Source: Cyanobacteria bacterium MAG CAR3_bin_5
Lineage (GTDB): Bacteria > Cyanobacteriota > Cyanobacteriia > PCC-6307 > Cyanobiaceae
Length of the DNA stretch: 58,829 nt
Direction: 5' to 3'
NCBI GenBank assembly: GCA_026709085.1
Contig: JAPOTR010000027.1
Span: 1-58,829 of the forward strand
Shown: positions 54,765 through 58,829 of the stretch, one piece after another
Layout of the letters: the number at the start of each line of letters is the position of its first letter
Numbering within the stretch: position 1 is the stretch's first letter
The notes under the pieces: model-generated
Seen by the model: the letters and a program-made list of their open reading frames with translations, nothing else
The model's database searches: none
What the model was told of the DNA's origin: nothing
Made by a program: the position numbers and the translations under genes

Positions 54765-55589
54765 TCAAGATCTCCGGGGAGGCCATGAACTGTGCAGCAG
54801 TGCGGTGAACGTGGCCGTCCACCCCTGCACCAGCTTTTGATGAAGGGCGGCCCCCAGCGATGCAGTGGCTCCATGGGGGGTGCCTACAGTCCCTGAGCGG
54901 CTCAGCGCCCCTGTGGTCCAGGCGCTGGGGCAGCGCCCTTCCAGGGTGAGGCCGGCCGGCGGTGTGGGCGGTGGTTCGGCAACGGCGTGCCGAAGCTGCA
55001 CCAGTTCCGGCGCCATGTGGAGCATCAGGCTGGTTTCCGCCAGGCCGGCATGGAGACCTTCGCCACGCTCAGGGTCCGGGATAAGGTCCATCACCCCTTC
55101 CACGTCCCAGAGAAACCAGGCATGGAGTCCAAGCCGGGGGTGGCGGCCGTGGACCTGCCGCGCCGCTACGTCCAGGAGGCTGATCTGCCCCCCATGGCCG
55201 TTGAAGAGCACCAGCCGCCGGAAGCCCGCCTGGGCCAACGGTTCGGCAATGGCCTCCACCTGGGCCAGCAGGGCCTCTGCCGGCTGGGTGAAGCTGATCC
55301 CGAAGCCCTTGTGCTCCGGCGCAAAGCCCAGACTTTGCAGGGGCAGGGACCAGATGGGAAGCCGGGAAGGCAAGGCCTGCAGCACCTGGCGGAGCACTTG
55401 CTCCGCAAACAGGCCGTCGGTCCCCAACGGCAGGTGGGGACCATGCTGCTCCAGACTGCCCCAGGGCACCACGACGGTGCTGCTGTCCCGGGCAGCGGCC
55501 CGCTTCGCCTCCGGCCAACTGAGATGGTGCAGACTACGATGCTGCTCAGGTGTCATGGGAGGGGGAACGATCCGGGGCAATCGGTCCAT
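54765..55589 (-). CDS. Creatininase/amidohydrolase family protein
   Basis: A 274-aa metal-dependent amidohydrolase. STVVVPWGSLEQHGPHLPLG has the E and H ligands, LGTDGLFAE a D, and LVLFNGHGGQISLLDVAAR the conserved NGHGG; EGVMDLIPDPERGEGLHAGL follows. Substrate unknown (relatives act on creatinine or formamidopyrimidine-type rings). ATG 55589 is chosen; ATG 55556 is possible. It is divergent from the S1 gene; starts lie 25 bp apart. Confidence 0.82.
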   Translation of the reverse strand: MDRLPRIVPPPMTPEQHRSLHHLSWPEAKRAAARDSSTVVVPWGSLEQHGPHLPLGTDGLFAEQVLRQVLQALPSRLPIWSLPLQSLGFAPEHKGFGISFTQPAEALLAQVEAIAEPLAQAGFRRLVLFNGHGGQISLLDVAARQVHGRHPRLGLHAWFLWDVEGVMDLIPDPERGEGLHAGLAETSLMLHMAPELVQLRHAVAEPPPTPPAGLTLEGRCPSAWTTGALSRSGTVGTPHGATASLGAALHQKLVQGWTATFTALLHSSWPPRRS

Positions 55590-55614
55590 AATGCCCACAG
55601 CCCACCCAGCTTCG

Positions 55615-56871
55615 ATGAAAGCCAAAGACGTCAAACCCCCCATGGGCAACGACGTCCGTCTCTCCATCCTCAGGATCAACAAACCCGAGGATCGGCAGCG
55701 GGTCACGGACGACGCACCCTTAACGGAAAGCTCACCCCCCCCTGCCGATCCTGCCCCGCCCCCGGAACCGGCGGCGCCGGAGTCCCTGCCTTCCTTCACC
55801 CCCCGCAGCGTGGATGACGTTGACTTTGATGAAGCGGCCTTCCAGTCGGCTCTGGAGGGCAGCGCCGGCATTGGCGCCAAAGGAGAGGAGGTCCATGGAA
55901 CCGTGATCGGCCTCGAAAGTGACGGCGTCTATGTGGACATCGGCGGCAAGGCCCCCGGCTGGCTGCCCCGGCAGGAGTGCGGCTTGGGGGCCGTCACCGA
56001 CCTGGCGGAGCGGTTCCCCCCAGGGAAACAACTGAAGGTGCTGGTGACGGGTGAGCAGAATGCCGAAGGCATGGTCACCGTCAGTTGTCGGGCCGTCATG
56101 GTGCGGGAAAGCTGGGCGACCGTGACGCGCCTTGCCCAGGAGGCCGCCGTGGTGCAAACCCTGATCACCGGGTTTAATCGTGGCGGCTGCACCTGCCAGG
56201 TGGAGGGCCTGCGGGGCTTTATTCCCCGCTCCCAGCTTGTGGACGGGGACAACCACAGCGCCCTGGTGGGCAAAACCGTCGGGGTTACCGTTCTGGAGGT
56301 GAACCCCAGGGACGCCAAGCTGGTGCTCTCGGAGAAGCAGGCGTCCCGTGCCCGGCGCTTTGCCGAATTGAAAGTGGGGGACTTGGTGACGGGTCGGATC
56401 AGCGGCCTGCGGCGGTTCGGCTGTTTCGTGGACCTGGGGCCCATCAGCGGCCTGCTGCACCAGCGCTCCATCAGCGCCGGCCATGTGGGCGAGTTGCGGG
56501 AGGCGTTCACAGTGGGAGAGACCGTCTCCGCCCTGGTGACGGACGTTGACGCCGCCCGGGGCCGCATCGCCCTCAACACCGCCCTGCTGGAAAACCTTCC
56601 CGGTGAAATGCTGATGGCCAAAGCGGACGTCATGGGCCAAGCGGAGCAGCGGGCCGAGCGGGCCCGGGCCGTTCTGTTTCAGGAGCGGCAGCGGGACCGG
56701 GAGCCACCGGCCCTTGATCCGGTCTCCCCAACCTCTGCACCCGTTGCCAACTCCGGCCAGGACCCGGCGTTCTCCCCACCGGCCCCCAGCCCCCGACCGC
56801 CAGCCCCCACCGTACTGGTTCCCCCCACCCGCCCCGGCGCACCATTGCCTGGAGACGACAGCAGCGCATGA
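55615..56871 (+). CDS. S1 RNA-binding domain protein (ribosomal protein S1-like)
   Basis: A 418-aa protein with a Pro-rich N-terminus, three S1 domains and a Pro-rich tail. S1-1 near 85-155 (GEEVHGTVIGLESDGVYVDI), S1-2 near 180-245 (LITGFNRGGCTCQVEGLRGF, EVNPRDAKLVLSEKQ), S1-3 near 255-330 (VGDLVTGRISGLRRFGCFVD). This architecture matches the second S1-like protein of picocyanobacteria, binding RNA in translation or mRNA handling. The tail 350-418 is Pro/Ser-rich. The stop overlaps the Tab2 gene (ATGA), suggesting a shared role in translation. A diverged, broken relative lies at 16955. Confidence 0.88.
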   Translation: MKAKDVKPPMGNDVRLSILRINKPEDRQRVTDDAPLTESSPPPADPAPPPEPAAPESLPSFTPRSVDDVDFDEAAFQSALEGSAGIGAKGEEVHGTVIGLESDGVYVDIGGKAPGWLPRQECGLGAVTDLAERFPPGKQLKVLVTGEQNAEGMVTVSCRAVMVRESWATVTRLAQEAAVVQTLITGFNRGGCTCQVEGLRGFIPRSQLVDGDNHSALVGKTVGVTVLEVNPRDAKLVLSEKQASRARRFAELKVGDLVTGRISGLRRFGCFVDLGPISGLLHQRSISAGHVGELREAFTVGETVSALVTDVDAARGRIALNTALLENLPGEMLMAKADVMGQAEQRAERARAVLFQERQRDREPPALDPVSPTSAPVANSGQDPAFSPPAPSPRPPAPTVLVPPTRPGAPLPGDDSSA

Positions 56872-57731
56872 GCGACTGGGAGGTGGATTTCTATAGCCGT
56901 CCGCTACTGGACCCGGACGGCCGCAAACGCTGGGAACTGCTGGTGTGTGACACGCCAGCCGTGGCAATCCCACCGGACAAGGGCTTTCAATTCTCCAAGG
57001 ACTGCCCGGCGGATCAGGTGAACTCCCTCTGGCTGAGGGAGGCGCTGGGGGAGGCGCTGGATGCGGCAGTGGCGGGCGGCCACGGTCGCCCCCAGCGGTT
57101 GCGGTGTTGGCGTCAGGCCATGGTTTCCATGGTGCGGCGGGCCTCCGAGCCCCTTGGCCTGGCGGTGGCGCCGAGCCGCCGTTGCTATGCCTTGATCGAC
57201 TGGCTCCAGGAACGGCAGCGGACGGTCTATCCCCGGCAGGAGGGCTACCTGGCGGGACCACGGGCTGCTCCCATGCCAACGGCGCCCGCGCCGGCCAAGC
57301 CCCTGCCCGACGCCGCCAGGGGTGACGCCTGGGAATGGGCATCCCTGCCTTTGGCCAGCCTGAGGGAGGCCGGGGATTGGCCGGTGGACTTTTCGGGTCT
57401 CGTTCCTGTGTCTGCCGGGATTGCCTCTGATGCAACCATCCCCGGCGTGCGTCTCTTTGCCGGAGATCGGGCCCTGGCGGTGGCGGGATGGGTGGCCGGG
57501 CTGGAGCCCCTGAAATTCACCGTCAGCGACAACTGCCTGCTGCTGGAGGCGGGGCTGGATCAACGCTGGCTTCTGGGCCGCCTGGATTCCGGCGAGGCCC
57601 AGGCGGCTGCGGCCACGTTTGCGGAGTCCTGTCAATCCACGGCCGGTCTACAGTTTCTCTCTGTGCAAAACACCAGCCGAACCCGGCGCTTTGCCGGCTT
57701 CTGGCTGCTTCGTGATCAGATCCTGCCCTGA
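56868..57731 (+). CDS. Tab2/Atab2 family RNA-binding protein
   Basis: A 287-aa protein of the Tab2 family (DUF1092), which in chloroplasts and cyanobacteria supports translation of photosystem mRNAs. Start MSDWEVDFYSRPLLDPDGRK; blocks KRWELLVCD, QVNSLWLREALGEALD, RCWRQAMVSMVRRASEPLGL and YALIDWLQERQRTVYP. Overlaps the S1 gene by 4 bp and the next gene by 1 bp (TGATG), so the three form an operon. Confidence 0.9.
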   Translation: MSDWEVDFYSRPLLDPDGRKRWELLVCDTPAVAIPPDKGFQFSKDCPADQVNSLWLREALGEALDAAVAGGHGRPQRLRCWRQAMVSMVRRASEPLGLAVAPSRRCYALIDWLQERQRTVYPRQEGYLAGPRAAPMPTAPAPAKPLPDAARGDAWEWASLPLASLREAGDWPVDFSGLVPVSAGIASDATIPGVRLFAGDRALAVAGWVAGLEPLKFTVSDNCLLLEAGLDQRWLLGRLDSGEAQAAAATFAESCQSTAGLQFLSVQNTSRTRRFAGFWLLRDQILP

Positions 57732-58561
57732 TGGCCGATTCCCCCGCTGCTCCTTTTGCAGATTGGCCGGACTCCACCTTCAACAGCCTCGATGGCTGGA
57801 CCTGGGTGGGCTGTTACGGGGGCTACATGCTGCAATGCGATGCCCTGCAAGACTTTGCCCATGGGTTCTTTACCCGCCATTGGGAGGGACGGGGGCCGGC
57901 GGAGTTGGCGGGCTACCTGAGCCCCGGCCTCACGGTTCATCGCCTGCGTCAGGTGCATGGCGGCGTGGTGGTGACGGCCCATGACGCGGTGGCGCCCCCC
58001 TGGCCGGAGGCGGACGGGCTCATCAGCACTGCAGGGGGGCAAAGCCTCTGGGTATGTGGAGCGGATTGCACGCCGGTGCTGATGGCGGATCCCGGCACAG
58101 GACATGTGGCGGCTTGTCATGGGGGCTGGCGCAGCCTGGCTGCCGGGGTGCTATCCGCTGCTGTGGAGCGGCTCGGGACCCAGGGGGTAGAGCCTGCCAG
58201 ATTGCAGGTGGCCTTGGGTCCGGCCGTTTCCGGCCCCTGCTACCAAGTGGAGCGCTCCGTGGTGAGCAACAGGGTGGCTGCTTCGCTCCATGGGGACGGC
58301 CTGCAACGGCTCCTGGCCGCTGGCGACTTGAAACCGGATCCCCAGCCCGGCGGCCAGCCCTTGCGGGATCACCTGGATATTCGTGGCGCAGCCGCCTTGC
58401 AACTGCAGGATGCGGGCGTTCCCGCCACCGCCATTCACACCTGCCCCTATTGCACCTTCACTGAGGAAAGGCTGTTCCACAGTTGGCGACGGGACCAGCG
58501 CAAGGCGGTGCAATGGAGCGGCATTGCGGGTCAGGCCATGGCCGGAAGGGGGGACGGCTGA
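57731..58561 (+). CDS. Polyphenol oxidase family protein (PgeF/YfiH)
   Basis: A 276-aa protein of the DUF152 laccase-like family. Metal-site residues are seen in LRQVHGGVVVTAHDA, GADCTPVLMADP and AACHGGWRSLAAGVL. Relatives are peptidoglycan editing factors or purine-nucleoside phosphorylases; which applies here is open. Start overlaps the Tab2 stop by 1 bp. Intact. Confidence 0.88.
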   Translation: MADSPAAPFADWPDSTFNSLDGWTWVGCYGGYMLQCDALQDFAHGFFTRHWEGRGPAELAGYLSPGLTVHRLRQVHGGVVVTAHDAVAPPWPEADGLISTAGGQSLWVCGADCTPVLMADPGTGHVAACHGGWRSLAAGVLSAAVERLGTQGVEPARLQVALGPAVSGPCYQVERSVVSNRVAASLHGDGLQRLLAAGDLKPDPQPGGQPLRDHLDIRGAAALQLQDAGVPATAIHTCPYCTFTEERLFHSWRRDQRKAVQWSGIAGQAMAGRGDG

Positions 58562-58586
58562 AGCCAACCGGAACCCGGGGCCGCCG

Positions 58587-58829
58587 TCAGGCGCACGGGA
58601 AAGGAATCGCATCGGTCCAGGGGTAGATCTCCACCTGGGTCCAGATGCCCTGTGCCCAGTAAATATCCCCCTTTACCAGCGCCTCCACCTCCTCTTGAGA
58701 CGGGGCCTCGTAGACCCCGAAAACATGGATACTCCCCGCTGTGGGTCCAAGGGTCAGCAACAGGCCGCAGCGGTGCTGCTCCTTGAGGCCTGCCAGATGC
58801 TGCTCCCGATAGGGGAGCCGTTTGGTGAG
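58587..58829 (-). CDS. YCII-related protein, C-terminal part (runs off the right edge)
   Basis: An open minus-strand frame of 80 codons ends at TGA 58587-58589 and continues past the edge. It reads KRLPYREQHLAGLKEQHRCG, LLLTLGPTAGSIHVFGVYEA, EVEALVKGDIYWAQGIWTQV, YPWTDAIPF: the YciI ferredoxin-like fold with its conserved D in KGDIY. YCII proteins are small, of unclear function, sometimes dehalogenase- or lactonase-like. The start is outside the window. Convergent with the PgeF gene. Confidence 0.8.
   Translation of the reverse strand, partial: LTKRLPYREQHLAGLKEQHRCGLLLTLGPTAGSIHVFGVYEAPSQEEVEALVKGDIYWAQGIWTQVEIYPWTDAIPFPCA

Noticed and set aside
55732-57435. 567-codon minus-strand frame
   Set aside because: Antisense to the S1 and Tab2 genes, no motifs.
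1-58829. tRNA, rRNA, tmRNA genes and CRISPR arrays
   Set aside because: Looked for conserved tRNA T-arm patterns, rRNA segments and short regular repeats; none was convincing. A covariance-model search would be needed to exclude small RNAs.

Overview
The window looks like a chromosome segment of a unicellular cyanobacterium of the Synechococcus/Prochlorococcus clade. The evidence is psbE-F-L-J next to ycf48 and rubredoxin, divergent from ndhC-K-J; the alkane pair acyl-ACP reductase/aldehyde oxygenase beside accA, an SDR gene, folE and trpF; the SelD fused to an FAD dehydrogenase; CobN, HemJ, Tab2 and the UbiC-like chorismate lyase. The high GC content, ankyrin-repeat genes, decaying autotransporter and dense restriction/defence genes suggest a host-associated member such as the sponge symbiont 'Candidatus Synechococcus spongiarum'. 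That identification is inference, because no rRNA is present.

Layout: (1) 1-480: an HNH-type restriction gene running off the left edge and the 3' remnant of a DUF924 gene. (2) 483-12224: an 11.6-kb anti-phage island: DUF499 ATPase, a small conserved protein, a broken DUF4365 nuclease, a membrane coiled-coil protein, a DUF1156 DNA methylase behind a C12 tract, an opposite-strand PIN gene with a small partner, and a PLD-helicase. It lies between two identical 48-bp copies of the 3' end of a peptide-ABC permease gene. (3) 12175-16478: permease, lipoprotein binding protein, a small cyanobacterial protein, homoserine dehydrogenase. (4) 16479-19776: an AT-richer decay zone with a palindrome and promoter, a frameshifted S1-S1-winged-helix gene, a 668-bp tandem duplication and a type III restriction remnant. 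(5) 19777-25235: cobN, a conserved protein, a PHP phosphoesterase and hemJ. (6) 25137-28245: a HEAT-repeat putative nuclease translationally coupled to an N4-cytosine-type methyltransferase, bounded by the 5' end of hemJ and a diverged second copy of it. (7) 28246-34536: DUF2513-like gene, two ankyrin loci in decay, another membrane coiled-coil protein, and an antitoxin/PIN pair with a frameshifted toxin. (8) 34640-58829: housekeeping and photosynthesis genes, interrupted by an unrecognised 190-aa gene and an autotransporter pseudogene.

How the parts relate: the housekeeping backbone is typical of the clade, while mobile or defence DNA sits at three breakpoints (dppB 3' end, upstream of cobN, hemJ 5' end). 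Two of these carry duplicated backbone sequence on both sides, so each defence cassette seems to have arrived by an event that duplicated host sequence. Many accessory genes are broken by single frameshifts or nonsense codons while the core genes are intact, as expected for gain and loss in a symbiont genome (inference). The most interesting candidates are the island between the 48-bp repeats and the HEAT-nuclease/methyltransferase pair.
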